A DNA stretch of 64,000 nucleotides, from contig CM060107.1 of the NCBI GenBank assembly GCA_030522415.1, positions 47,513,807 to 47,577,806 on the forward strand, read 5' to 3'. A program made the translations under genes and the position numbers. A model generated the notes under the pieces. The model ran no database searches. It saw only the letters and a list, made by a program, of their open reading frames with translations, and was not told the origin of the DNA. The first letter of the stretch is position 1, and every line of letters starts with the position of its first letter. This document shows positions 11,540-22,395 of this stretch, piece by piece. This DNA comes from Channallabes apus (Eukaryota > Chordata > Actinopteri > Siluriformes > Clariidae).

Positions 11540-11600
11540 CATATATTCACGCCCCGCCGAGCATCTACCAAAGTCAGGCATAAGAACCCTGGTAGCTACT

Positions 11601-12655
11601 CTACTGCATCGTGGACCCCGCAGAGAGGACCGAATGGGCCACCGAGGGGGCCGTTATATCAAGTCGGTAGAACCGGACAAAAGTGTGCGGTGAGGACCAA
11701 CTGGCTGCTGCGCAAATGTCACCCACGGACATCCCTTTGAACAGCGCCCACGATGTTGCCATAGCTCTCGTTGAGTGCGATCTCACACCCTGAGGCAGTG
11801 GCACACTCTTACTGCTATAAGCTAATGAAATAGCCTCCACAATCCAATGGGAAAGCCGCTGTTTAGACAGTGCTTTTCCCTTTACTGGACTGGCAAAACA
11901 GACGAACAGTTGATCACATGAGCGCACATTCACCATGCGATCCATGTAGACCCGTAGAACACGTACTGGGCACAAATTATGCAATTTTCCCTGCTCCTCA
12001 GAAGCAAAAGGGGGGGGCGGGGCAAAGGCTATGAAGGTCAAAGATCATAGAACTATAATCAGTGGAGACCACCTTGGGTACATAGGCCGCGTTCGGTCTT
12101 AGAGTAACCTTTAAACCATTAGCAGCAAACTGCGTACAAGATGGATGCCCGGACAAAGAGTGGAGATCACCCACCCGTTTAGCAGACGCTAGAGCGAGAA
12201 GAAGTGCTGTCTTATATGAAAGAATTTTCATATCTATAGACTCAATTGGCTCAAAAGGAGGCCCACAGAGGGCCTCAAGTACTAGCAATAGGTCCCAAGA
12301 CGGAACACTGGACCTCACAGTGGGTTGCAAACGTCGTACTCCTTTTAAAAATCGTACCGCCAGGATGAGCACCTGGTGACACTCCATCGAAACCAACATG
12401 ACAGGCTGATATAGCCGCCAAGTACACTTTAATAGTAGAGAAGGAAAGGCCTTTTTCTAATAGTTCCTGTAGAAAAGACAGAACTTCCACCATGGAGCAC
12501 TGAAATGGAAGAACCTTACGTTCTCGACACCATTGCTCAAAAGCTCGCCACTTGTAAGCATATAAGCCTCTCGTAGACGAAGCCCGAGCACTTTGAATTG
12601 TCTCAATCACATTCGGGGGAAGCCCTTTAGCTATCAGATTGGACCTTTCAACAGG
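11601..12655 (-). pseudogene. DIRS tyrosine recombinase, frameshifted
   Basis: Shows the tyrosine recombinase fold of DIRS elements across three frames. The N-terminal SAM-like core domain lies at about 12390-12655 (RASSTRGLYAYKWRAFEQWC and SFSTIKVYLAAISA). The catalytic domain follows with the first Arg in ASAKRVGDL (about 12170), the HxxR motif HSTR (about 11765), and the nucleophile Tyr in RFYRLD (about 11670). All key residues are visible, but the frame changes near 12360-12375 and again at the G8/C8 run at 12010-12017. It would cut and join the circular cDNA during integration. As written it cannot make one protein; the homopolymer break could be a sequencing error. Confidence 0.85.
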
Positions 12656-14747
12656 TAAGCATGCAAGTTCCACAGCTCGGGACGCGGGTGCACTACCTCT
12701 CCCCCTGCCTGAGACAGAAGGTCCCTGAGGAGAGGAAGTTTCCATGGCTCTGCTGCTAGCAGGCTGACTATCTCTGCATACCACAACTTCGCCGGCCAAC
12801 GAGGGGCCACCAGGATGAGTGACAGGCTCTGCTGGCGCACCCTCTCTGTGACAGGCAGAATCAGTTCTACTGGAGGAAAAGCATACAATAGAGCTGGGGG
12901 CCATGAGTGTGCCAGCACATCGATCCCCAGAGGGGCATTGCGGTCCGTTATGGAGAAAAATAGCGGGCAGTGAGCGTTCTCCTTTGATGCAAAAAGATCC
13001 ACTGCTGCCCTGCCGAAGCGCTCCCAGATCTGAGCTACCACCCATGGGTGTAACCTCCATTCCCTCACAAGCGGGCCCCCTCTGGATAGAAGGTCTGCCC
13101 CCAGATTCAGGCGCCCTGGAATGTGAGTGGCCCTGAGTGACAGAAGATGAACACTGGACCATAGCAATAGAGAATGAGATAGTTTTAGCAGTGGGAGTGA
13201 GCGAGTCCCTCCTTGTCTGTTTATATATGACACCACTGTTGTGTTGTCTGTCCTGATCAGGACATGATGGACTGTCAGGGTCAGACAAAATTGCCTCAGG
13301 GCTGAAAACACTGCTAACAGCTCTAAACAGTTGATGTGAAGCCTCGCTGTTCCTGTGACCACGCCCCCCTGACCGCGGAGCCGTCGCACAGAGCGCCCCA
13401 GCCGCTGAGCGAGGCATCTGTTGACACCACTTTGCGAAACGACACCCTGCCTATCAGAGAGCCCTGACGTAATAACCTGGGTTCCCTCCAGGGCAGAAGA
13501 GCTGTCATGCATGACGGTGTCACTGTCAACCTCCTGTTGAGGTGGCGCGCCGCACATAGGCGGTGAGAGCGCACCCAGCGCTGAAAAGCGCGCATGTTCA
13601 ACAGCCCGAGAGGCACCACAGCGATCGTAGACGCCATCATTCCCATTAACTGTAAAAACACTCGGAAACGAAGTTTGTGTTGCAACTGAAACAGAGCAAG
13701 GCAGCGCTGAAACACAGTTATTCTGTGCTCTGAGAGACGTGCTCGGCTGGTAACGGAGCATATCTCCAGACCCAGAAATGAAAACTGTTGACTCGGAGTC
13801 AATGAGCTTTTCTTCATGTTTATTGAGAACCCTAAAGTCTGAATGTGAGACACAACCAGCGCTGTTTGTTTCTCCGCCTGCTCGCCTGAGCTCGCTATCA
13901 GCGCCCAATCGTCTAAATAGGCCAGTATGCGCACGCCCCTCTCCCAAAGAGGAGACAGGGCTGCTTCGACGCACTTCGTGAATGTTCGGGGAGCGAGTGA
14001 CAGGCCGAACGGGAGCACTAGGTACTCGTAGGCCACGCCCTCGAATGCAAACCTCAGAAACTTTCTGTGGCGCGGAAAGATCGATATATGAAAGTAAGCG
14101 TCTGTGAGATCTATCGTAGTGAACCCATCCCCAGGGCCTATTGCATTTAGCAGTTGCCTTAGTGTAAGCATTTTGAACTTGTATGTTCTTAGAAACGTGT
14201 TCAATATTCTTAGATCCAAAATAGGACGCAGCCCTCCCCCTTTCTTCGGAACGACAAAATAACGGCTGTACCAGCCTGAGTTCATTTCCGAAGGAGGAAC
14301 CACTCCAATCGCCCCTTTGCTCAGAAGGGAATTTATCTCCTCCCGAAGCACCGCTGCTGCAGCTTCCGACACCACTGTGTTTACTACGGAAGAGAAGCGC
14401 GGTGGCCTTGTGTAAAACTGTAGTCGGTATCCCATAGCGACCGTGTTTTGCACCCATGTCAAGACTGCGCATGCGCGCCACTCGAGGATGTGGGAAGCCA
14501 GCCGGCTCACCCTGATCTCTGAAAGAGGTCTGCTGCCCCCTGGCGTTCTGCCAGAGTGCAGCCTCATAAGTGGAACTGGGCTTTTTTGCTTTGCAACATT
14601 GCAAACAGGAAAACTTTTTATTGGTTTTAATGAAACATTTACATTGTTTACACAAGGCACATTTTTTGAAGTAATCAAACTGTAAACATTGGGGGCACTT
14701 GCTGTAAGTCCCTGAAAAATTTTTAACACGCCCCAACCGGGGTTCAT
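12634..14747 (-). pseudogene. DIRS reverse transcriptase / RNase H / methyltransferase-like ORF, frameshifted
   Basis: RT occupies the first frame (about 13400-14500), with FKMLTLRQLLNAI, the catalytic TTIDLTDAYFH, LPFGLSLAPRTFTKC and the YLDD box in RILAYLDDWALIA. An RNase H beginning VSTDASLSGWGAL follows. The frame shifts near 13340, and RNase H continues in another frame (HINCLELLAVF, then RTDNTTVVSYINRQGG). The DIRS-specific DAM-like methyltransferase region comes last (WERFGRAAVDLFASKENAHCP). The alternative frame at the 5' end (14590-14736) encodes a cysteine-rich segment. The recombinase follows with overlap. Domain order is typical for DIRS1-group elements of fish. Confidence 0.9.
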
Positions 14748-14928
14748 AACTTGAACACAGACACTTGTGTGTGAGGGGGGGGATTGTGCTTGGGAGACTG
14801 TGTTAGGAAAGTGCAGCGCCGTTTGGGACTGATTCCCTGAAAATAACTTAGCGGCCTTTTGGGCGGCATTGGGAGAGGAGAAACAGTGTCTCCCTGCTGC
14901 CAGAGCTCCCCTCCCTTTGAAATCTGAG

Positions 14929-15954
14929 CTAGGAGGAGTGATTCTTCCTCCTAGTCGCTGAATCCTTCCGGAGGCCCGGTGGGGGGCCCCTACTCCAGGC
15001 CGACTGCCGTGGGTTTTGCCCGGGAGGTTGTTGCTTCACCGGCCGGGAGCTCGAGCTGGCTGCCGGCGGTGGTCTTTTCTGAGGTGGCCGCGGAGTGGTC
15101 ATTCCTCGCACCTGTTTGGGCTTCACCTCGCGTCGCGGGATGATATCTCGCAACGCTTCCGCCTGCTTCCGTTTGAAGTCGAACCTTGCCTGAATGGCAT
15201 CGAGTGACTGGCCGAACAAACCCTCAGCAGACACCGGTTCATCCAAATAGACGGCCCTGTCTCTATCTGGAAGGTCAGAGAGCGTGAGCCATAAATGCCT
15301 CTGTGCTACCACTGCGCTCGCCATACCTCTCCCGAGGGAAAGAGCTGCACAACGAGACATGCGCAGAATGTAATCTGTCGCGGTCCTGACCTCATTAAGT
15401 AGCGCACATAGTGGGCTCTCCTGAGGCACCAGTGAACGGAGCTCCGCCAAACACATTGCCTGATATGTTTGGAGCAGCATAACAGAATTGAGCGCACGAG
15501 CAGTGCCCGCTTGAGCGCGGTAAATTTTCTCCAGCTGGGCAGAGGAGAATCTGCAGTGTTTGGACGGAAGAACAGTAGGAGCAGACACTCCGTGGTTTTG
15601 CGAGGGTGCCAAATAAGCAGCCAAAGATGAAGGTATTGTCAGCAGATGCAGTCTGTCAGCAGATGCAGACGAAGCTGGGACTGCTAGTCCGGAAAGGAGG
15701 GGGTCTTGCTGAGCGACTGTGTTTTTTCCCAGGGTTCTCTCCACGAACGTGACCCGTCTTTCCAGCGTTGAACGCCGAAGCTGGCGACAAAGCGCACATG
15801 ACTCAGGCTCAGCCAGCGCTCTCCTAGCGTGGAGAATTCCCAGACAGCCGGGGCACGCCTCATGCTGGTCCTTCTCGTGCAGGGAGAAGCCACACTCCTG
15901 AGGACAGGGGCGAACAGCGGACTTTCTCTTTGCCACATTAGCTTCCATGCTCAT
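14929..15954 (-). CDS. DIRS gag-like protein, 341 aa
   Basis: An intact frame from MSMEANVAKRKS to a stop at 14929, placed between the 5' terminal repeat and the RT region as gag is in DIRS elements. Residues about 17-60 hold Cys/His pairs (CPQEC, H, H, CPGC, CALC) suggesting a zinc-binding module. The middle is helical and charged. The C-terminal 60 residues are basic and proline/glutamine-rich (RPPQKRPPPAASSSS), as in nucleic-acid-binding gag tails. There is a leader of about 250 bp upstream and a gap of about 180 bp before the RT frame. I assign gag by position and composition; enzymatic motifs are absent. Confidence 0.85.
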   Translation of the reverse strand: MSMEANVAKRKSAVRPCPQECGFSLHEKDQHEACPGCLGILHARRALAEPESCALCRQLRRSTLERRVTFVERTLGKNTVAQQDPLLSGLAVPASSASADRLHLLTIPSSLAAYLAPSQNHGVSAPTVLPSKHCRFSSAQLEKIYRAQAGTARALNSVMLLQTYQAMCLAELRSLVPQESPLCALLNEVRTATDYILRMSRCAALSLGRGMASAVVAQRHLWLTLSDLPDRDRAVYLDEPVSAEGLFGQSLDAIQARFDFKRKQAEALRDIIPRREVKPKQVRGMTTPRPPQKRPPPAASSSSRPVKQQPPGQNPRQSAWSRGPPPGLRKDSATRRKNHSS

Positions 15955-16204
15955 GACAGTTTACACTGTTAGCCCAGCTAAACAGGAGCCACCCGAACCG
16001 AAACGTCGCTAATGTTACGACTGACAGGAACTTAAAGTCAGCGCTCCGCGGGTAGACGACTCACCAAATGAGGCTGTTGTCGATAACACCAACAGGAACA
16101 GTTAAGCTGATTTAAGCGCAGTCTAGTAAATTAGATGTAGAGTTTGACTAGCAGCACCTAGAAAACTCTACGGAAAGGTGTTCACAGCGAGGTGAAGAGC
16201 GAAA

Positions 16205-16356
16205 GAACTGAGGGTCAACCGTGGCGACGAGGGTTTATAGGTGTAGGCGGGGCTACACCTACGTCACCACAGGTTTGCCTGCCTTACGGCGTGAATAAAG
16301 GTGGCTTCAGCCAGGACACGAGAGGGCGTGATATCCCATACAATATGTGTTGTACC
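16205..16356. repeat. DIRS inverted terminal repeat, 5' side
   Basis: Inverted partner of 11242-11393, followed outward by the 23-bp unique terminus ending gggaac at 16379. Transcription of the minus-strand element would start in or near this repeat. Confidence 0.92.
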
Positions 16357-16379
16357 GAGTGAATCGACTGAAAGGGAAC

Positions 16380-16422
16380 ACACACACACACACACACACA
16401 CACGCATGACACACACACACTG
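16380..16422. repeat. (CA)n microsatellite
   Basis: (AC)n interrupted by gcatg, directly abutting the 5' end of the DIRS element. Confidence 0.95.
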
Positions 16423-16666
16423 TAAATAATTAAACAAATGGGTGACAAACTGTCTCATGACCAGTTGTGGCCTGTTTTGTCATTACGCCATGACGAGCAG
16501 ATAAAAGGGCTGGAGGTGGTTCTGAGTGTTCCAGTATATTTGCATTTGGTAGCTCTTCACTCAAACTCTCAACCTGAGGTCCAAAGAGGTGTCTATACAA
16601 GTAAAGGGGACCAGCATTTGGTTTAAAAAAAAATAACCTTGGGAGTTTCAGACCCAGCATCCATTC

Positions 16667-17191
16667 AAATTTTATTTCTGGGTGATTGTAATGTTTAATA
16701 CCCCTACAGTATTCACTTATGCGGTTTGACTCGCTATGAGGTGCGGTGTGTTATACCCCTATCTCACCTGCACGGTCTCGCGCTGTGGCCGTAAGTAGGG
16801 TTCATCATGATTCACCCCGAGTTTTTGCGCTGTGATTACGTTTCCATCTTTCCGCGTGAAAAATTCAACGTTTAATTTTTTGCTGGTCCTCGCGGAAGCT
16901 TGCAGACCTTCACGGAATGTTAAAGGAACGTCGCGGGCAATCGCGGCAGCTCACGGAGATGAGTCAGGCCACACAGGTGAGAGAGGGGTATTAGGCACCG
17001 TGATCCGCCTCGAGTGGCCGCCCGACGGTCCGCGAAGATCTACAAGGTCCGCGAGCTTCCGCATGTTAAACATGTTTATTTTGTTTTAATGAGCTACTTT
17101 TTACTTTTACTTGAGTAGATTTTTATAAGGGTAACTTTACTTGTACTTCAGTAAACGTTCACTGAAGTAACAGTACTTTTACTTAAGTACA
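16667..17191. mobile_element. Internally deleted copy of the adjacent inverted-repeat element
   Basis: About 412 bp almost identical to 17192-17603, followed directly by a 110-bp tail (gagctactttttacttttac to aagtacaaaat) that in the neighbour occurs only at 18584-18690. The simplest reading is a shorter derivative of the same transposon lying head-to-tail. The unit contains internal inverted segments: ttatacccctatctcacctg at 16761 and its near complement caggtgagagaggggtatta at 16974-16993, with paired cgcggaagctt/aagctcgcgg-type arms. Confidence 0.7.
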
Positions 17192-18713
17192 AAATTTTAT
17201 TTCTGGGTGATTGTAATGTTTAATACCCCTACAGTATTCACTTATGCGGTTTGACTCGCTATGAGGTGCGGTGTGTTATACCCCTACAGTATCTCACCTG
17301 CACGGTCTCGCGCTGTGGCCGTAAGTAGGGTTCATCATGATTCACCCCGAGTTTTTGCGCTGTGATTACGTTTCCATCTTTCCGCGTGAAAAATTCAACG
17401 TTTAATTTTTTGCTGGTCCTCGCGGAAGCTTGCAGACCTTCACGGAATGTTAAAGGAACGTCGCGGGCAATCGCGGCAGCTCACGGAGATGAGTCAGGCC
17501 ACACAGGTGAGAGAGGGGTATTAGGCACCGTGATCCGCCTCGAGTGGCCGCCCGACGGTCCGCGAAGATCTACAAGTTCCGCGAGCTTCCGCATGTTAAA
17601 CATGTTTATTTTTTTTTTTTGCGTGGTAAAATGGAAACGTAATAACAGCACCAAAACTCGCACTGAATCCTAATGAACCGCACTTACGGCCCTGCGTAGG
17701 TGAGATAGGGGTATTAAACCTCCACTCTGTCATCTCATCCTATTCATTCCATAAGTGCGCTATACAACCCCAACAACTGACACTTCACATTGTTTCTGAA
17801 GCTGGTGAAGAGTGTTATCAGCTGTTTGTCAATCAACTATGATTGTAAACCCGGTTCGTTTCACAGCCACTACAGATTACATGAAAATATTAGCGACAGT
17901 TTGGTGATTTAATTTATATATTTGTCTATTATGGCATGTTATTGTTAAGCAAACCCATGTCGAAATAAACGCTATTATAAGAATTTAGTGCAATGTTTAA
18001 TTTGCATAGAAAGTGCCGTCTTTCTTAACGCTGTCATGAAAAAGGAGTCAAAAATTGATTCCTGAGCCACCGATGTCCGCTAATTCAGGACCTTCACTGT
18101 AGACAGCGCCGCGTAACGTCGGACGTAAGAGGCAGCGACTTAAGAAGACTCCTAAGAGACAGTTCGAGAAATACACTTAGAAGAGTTATCACTTAACGTA
18201 AGATATATCTTAAGAGTCTTCTTAAATCTGTAATTTTACTTTTACTTTGAAGTATTGTACTTCACTACATTTTACATCATATTCGCTACTGAGTAAAAAA
18301 TAAATGAATGAAAATGAAAAATAATACAACAGGGAAGGAAAAAAATTGCACCCCGGAAACCACTGCACTGATTGATTGATGGACGTGGAGAACAAATACC
18401 AACAGATTCTTATGAAACAAACCCCTGGTCATATTTAAGCGACCACTTTGATCACTTTGACACCAACAAAGGAAACAGATTTATTATGCGAGGGTGTTCC
18501 CCCCCCCCCCCCACACACACACACACACCCGCTGTTAAAAAAAAAAAAAGTAACTCAGTAACTTTTACTCTGTGTAAAGTTTTAATGAGCTACTTTTTAC
18601 TTTTACTTGAGTAGATTTTTATAAGGGTAACTTTACTTGTACTTCAGTAAACGTTCACTGAAGTAACAGTACTTTTACTTAAGTACAAAATTTTATTACT
18701 CTTTCCACCTCTA
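17192..18713. mobile_element. Non-autonomous DNA element, longer copy
   Basis: Starts like 16667. A long inverted arm at about 17625-17728 (gtaaaatggaaacg to gagataggggtattaaac) complements the left arm at about 17277-17385 (ttatacccctacagtatctcacc to attacgtttccatc). It continues through AT-rich sequence to a tail ending acaaaattttattactctttccacctct, the terminus of fish hAT-like MITEs. No transposase frame is present. It may be two nested elements; the exact borders are uncertain. Confidence 0.55.
18499..18552. repeat. Poly-C, (CA)n and poly-A tracts
   Basis: About 14 C, then (AC)n, a short cccgctgtt link, then about 13 A. Confidence 0.9.
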
Positions 18714-19056
18714 TCAATACGTTAATAATTTACACCACGATAACATTAGTGCAGAAGGATCTGAAGAGACTTGTCTCTATTACATCATGACTTTGAGACG
18801 TTAACAGTATATTCGAACCGTAGACAGTGTTTATTTTGCTGAACATTGCAAAACCGCCATGTCCAATAAAACAGTTCTTACAATTAAAACAGTTAAAACA
18901 ATCTTTAATAAGCCATATTGGTTTCGAGTCAGAAACAGCGAGTCAGCCCCGTAAACATGACCCTGAACAGTCACGGACTGACTTTAACAATAATTGGGGT
19001 TTGTTTTTATATTTATGTTTTTTTTATATATTTTTAAATGTTCAAATAAATGTGCG

Positions 19057-19091
<35 letters not shown>

Positions 19092-19601
19092 GCGCACACA
19101 AATAGCACATGAAATCGCGTAAAACCAAATGAAACTAGGGCAAAAAATATAAGCAGTGAAAAATACAGAAGTATCCTGTAGGTGATTCCTGTCCTGCGAT
19201 AACAGGCACTAACACTCTAGAACTGTTTAGTTCTATTAGTTTTGTTTTCAAGTGTGAATGTTTATGGGGATTAAATCTGTCTCTGCTGCCGCATCTATAC
19301 ACAGTTGTGATAAGTGATTAATGTCCCATCAGATCTTTGATGTGGGACGTTATGCTGGTTAAATGACTAAAGAAATACTGATCCATATGGACAGATATTT
19401 GTTCTATTAATCAATTTGTTATGCCAATTTTTGACTATGAGCGAAAAAAAAACATCAAAAATATAATGAAAACAAACCCAAACAGAAGTTACATTGTACA
19501 TTACTTTGCAGCAAAATATTATCTACCAGTGTATTAGATGGAAATAGATAAAAATATCTGTAATGTAAAAATCTGTACAGGGCCCGCATTTGTATTCCCT
19601 A
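18714..19601. other. No gene seen
   Basis: AT-rich, with a (CT)n(CA)n tract at about 19047-19097. Short frames have no recognisable domain. Confidence 0.55.
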
Positions 19602-19614
19602 CCTCCAACAATCA

Positions 19615-19975
19615 TTCATTCATTCATTCATTTTCTGTACCACTTTATCCTTATATACAGGGTCGCGGGGGCCTGGAGCCTATCCCAGGAAACTTAGGGC
19701 ACAAGGCGGGGTACACCCTGGACAGGGTGCCAATCCATCGCAGGGCACACACACATACTCACATACACACACTCATTCACACACTACGGGCAATTTAGGA
19801 ACGTCAATTAACCTAACCTGCATATCTTTGGACTGTGGGAGGAAACCCACCAAGCACGGGGAGAACATGCAAACTCCATGCACACAGAGACGGGAATCGA
19901 GCCTGGCCGGGGAATCGAACCCGGACCCTGGCGGTGCAAGGCGACAGTGCTAACCACTACACCACCGTGCCGCCT
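19615..19975 (-). mobile_element. V-SINE, full length, 13-bp TSD
   Basis: Minus-strand copy with an intact head (caccgtgccgcc) and tail. It lacks ggagtacccggaggaaa in the V-domain. Exact TSD cctccaacaatca at 19602-19614 and 19976-19988. Confidence 0.93.
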
Positions 19976-19988
19976 CCTCCAACAATCA

Positions 19989-20482
19989 GTATAGTTAAAT
20001 TACAGATGTTGCCGTGTCTTTAGGGATTATTAAGGAAGTTTGTGGGTTGTGTATCGAGTGATTTAAAAAAATCTGTTTTATTAATCAGTTTGTTATTTAT
20101 TTATTTATTTATTTATATTTTTTTTACCATATCATCTATTCATGATACTATACTGTATATGGCTGCCTGGACACTGCAGTTAACTGAAGCAGTCAATGCT
20201 CCACCTGGCGGGATTATACACCATTGCAACCATCTTATTGGAAAGCGCATGGGGGGCGTTTATGGGGCGGGGCATTGTTAATTGCCTCACAGCGAGGATC
20301 ACATTCTAGTTCGCGATGGGACACGTCATGGTCCAGGCAGTCGTTTGACATGTATGTGTGTACAATGTAATGGATTGTGCCCTGTCCCAGGGTGTACTGT
20401 ACATGCCCTACATCTCCTGTCTCCAGTCACCCTGCCACCCTGTATACAGACTAAAGTGGTACAGACGATAAGTGATTGCACC
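19989..20482. other. No gene seen; decayed SINE-like piece
   Basis: Around 20360-20470 the words ggattgtgccctgtcccagggtgtac and aaagtggtac resemble the 3' half of a V-SINE on the plus strand, strongly diverged. A (TTTA)n run lies at about 20095-20117. Confidence 0.4.
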
Positions 20483-20666
20483 TACATTTACATTTAGGCA
20501 TTTGGCAGACACTCTTATCCAGAGCGACTTACATTTTTATCTCATTATACATCTGAGCAGTTGAGGGTTAAAGGCCCAACAGTGGCAACTTGGTGGTTGT
20601 GGGATTTGAACCTGGGATCTTCCGAACCGTAGTCCAATGCCTTAACCACTGAGCTACCCCTGGCAC
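20483..20666 (-). mobile_element. tRNA-derived SINE, second family
   Basis: On the minus strand the head has gtagctcagtggttaaggc (A-box) and ggttcaaatccc (B-box), followed by a short body and the tail gcgactctg-like gataagagtgtctgcc shared by many teleost SINEs. Other copies lie at 28408 and 56929. This copy lacks the ccttgagcaagg segment of the body. Confidence 0.88.
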
Positions 20667-21470
20667 CTGGTACTACTGTTCGAGCAGTGGTTATTGGAAA
20701 TGAATCATGAGATCTTTTAATTTTATTTCTATTTAATTTTTCTATGTTAAAATACTCACTCTATAAAACTGAGTCAATAGTCCTGCATTCATTTTATGTA
20801 ATTGCTTATGTGCATAAATTTAGCTTTTGCTCTTTTGGTAAAATCCCCTGCGGAACTACAGCTGTCTGTAAGTCCAGGTTTAAATCATTGTCACGCTTTG
20901 GTGCCTGTTTTGAATATTTTTTAGAGTAAATACCCTCCGATTCAGGCTGAATACCATTCCAACAGTGTGCAGTTTCCCCCTATGAGATCCACTTTAAACG
21001 CTTCATGACCAGTAGTCATGAAGAAAATGACAAGCTCGTTCTGCTCTTTAGCTGCGTGATGGATAAGGAGTTGGCACTGGCCGCCTCCGCAGGCTGGCAT
21101 CACACAGCTGCACAGACCCCAGGCTCCACTTCAACTCTCAACCCTCTTTTGTCACACGCTGGGAACAGGCCAGCTTCTCCTCCACACTCGCCTTCATCAA
21201 CACTGCAAGCGCAGAGAGGGCGGCTCTCATCAAGCCGCTTTTCTACTCATCCTTAGAGCATCGTTAAAAAGGTAGTACACATAGGAGAATGGCCAAAGAC
21301 AAGTGTTTGGTTTGGATACTTACTGTATGTGAACTTACAAATGTATGAATTTGTTAATGCATTATAACACAACCTCTATTTAAAAAAAATTATAATATAA
21401 TTATCCTATAAATAACAAAAACTGTAATGTTTTAAATTATATTTAAAATATTGTTTATGCTCATAATTAC
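20667..21470. other. No gene seen
   Basis: The 83-codon frame at 21005-21256 is rich in Ser, Pro and Ala without a recognised domain. TACTGTA lies at 21321. Confidence 0.5.
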
Positions 21471-22395
21471 ACTGCCTGGCCAAAAATCTAATTATTGGCA
21501 TACATTAAGCAAAGAAAACAACTAAGGAGATTTTAAGTGACTGAAATTGGGTTAGGCGGCAAGGTGGTGTAGTGGTTAGCACTGTCGCCTTGCACCTCCA
21601 GGGTCCGGGTTCGATTCCCGTGTCTGTGTGCATGGAGTTTGCATGTTCTCCCTGTGCTTGGTGGGTTTCCTCCGGGTACTCCGGTTTCCTCCCACAGTCC
21701 AAAGACATGCAGATTAGGCTAATTGGCGTTCCCCAATTGACCATAGTATGTTAATGAGTGTGTGTGTGTGTGTGTGTGTGTGCTCTGCGATGGATTGGCA
21801 CGCTGTCCAGGGTGTACCCCGCCTCGTGCCCAGAGTCTCCTGGGATAGGCTCCAGGTCCCCGCGATCCTAAATACCGGATAAAGTGGTATAGAAGATGAA
21901 TGAATGAATGAAATTGGGTTAAGAACTGTCCAACACATACTGTAGTGCTGAACCATCAACTGTGTAAAAGAAATTAAGAAAGAAACTTGGTGAAGTTGCA
22001 TCAGAAAAAAATGGACAGTAGAATTACTAATGAGGTTTAATAGGAGTGTAAAAGCATTTCTCACAGGATTGGGACTAAACAGCTGCGTGGCCATAAGAAA
22101 AAAAAAGACTCATCAGAAAAAAAAAAAAGGATTTTGGAACAAGAAATTCAATTAAATTTTTACAGTTTATTTGTATAGCGTGTTTAACAATGTCAATTCC
22201 AGAGTGATGGGAGTGTCAGGGTAAGAAGGTGAGCACCTGAAGTGATGGCACCCATCATGCATAGTGTCCACTGTACAATCCTCTGGAGACAGCGTTATGA
22301 CCTGGGGTCACTTCATAGGCAATAAAATGCAGTCAGCTGACGACCTGAATAAATCGATGGAGTTTTTCTTCCCTGATCGCACAGGAAGTATTCCA
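21471..22395 (+). pseudogene. Tc1-like element (family A), 5' two thirds
   Basis: Begins with cactgcctggccaaaaa, the terminal repeat of this fish Tc1 family. The sequence is recognisable again at ttgggactaaacagctgcgtggcc (22049-22092), and the part at 22195-22390 matches 3520-3683. A V-SINE interrupts it at 21555-21909, and about 55 bp near 22140-22195 are replaced by foreign sequence. No open transposase remains. Confidence 0.75.
21555..21909 (+). mobile_element. V-SINE, 12-bp TSD, single B-box form
   Basis: Plus-strand copy with exact TSD gaaattgggtta (21543-21554 and 21910-21921). Unlike most copies it has gggttcgattcccgtgtctg without the second cgattccc unit. Confidence 0.92.

Larger units (their letters stand above)
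11194..16379 (-). mobile_element. DIRS1-like tyrosine-recombinase retrotransposon
   Basis: A nearly complete element of about 5.2 kb on the minus strand. Order from the 5' end: inverted terminal repeat, leader, gag, RT/RNase H/methyltransferase-like region, tyrosine recombinase, internal complementary region, inverted terminal repeat. There are no LTRs, integrase or target duplication, as expected for DIRS elements, which integrate through a circular intermediate using a tyrosine recombinase. Both termini carry the trinucleotide aac (11194-11196 and 16377-16379). Gag is open, but the pol and recombinase regions contain several frameshifts, so this copy as sequenced is not autonomous. Right flank is a (CA)n tract. 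Confidence 0.93.
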
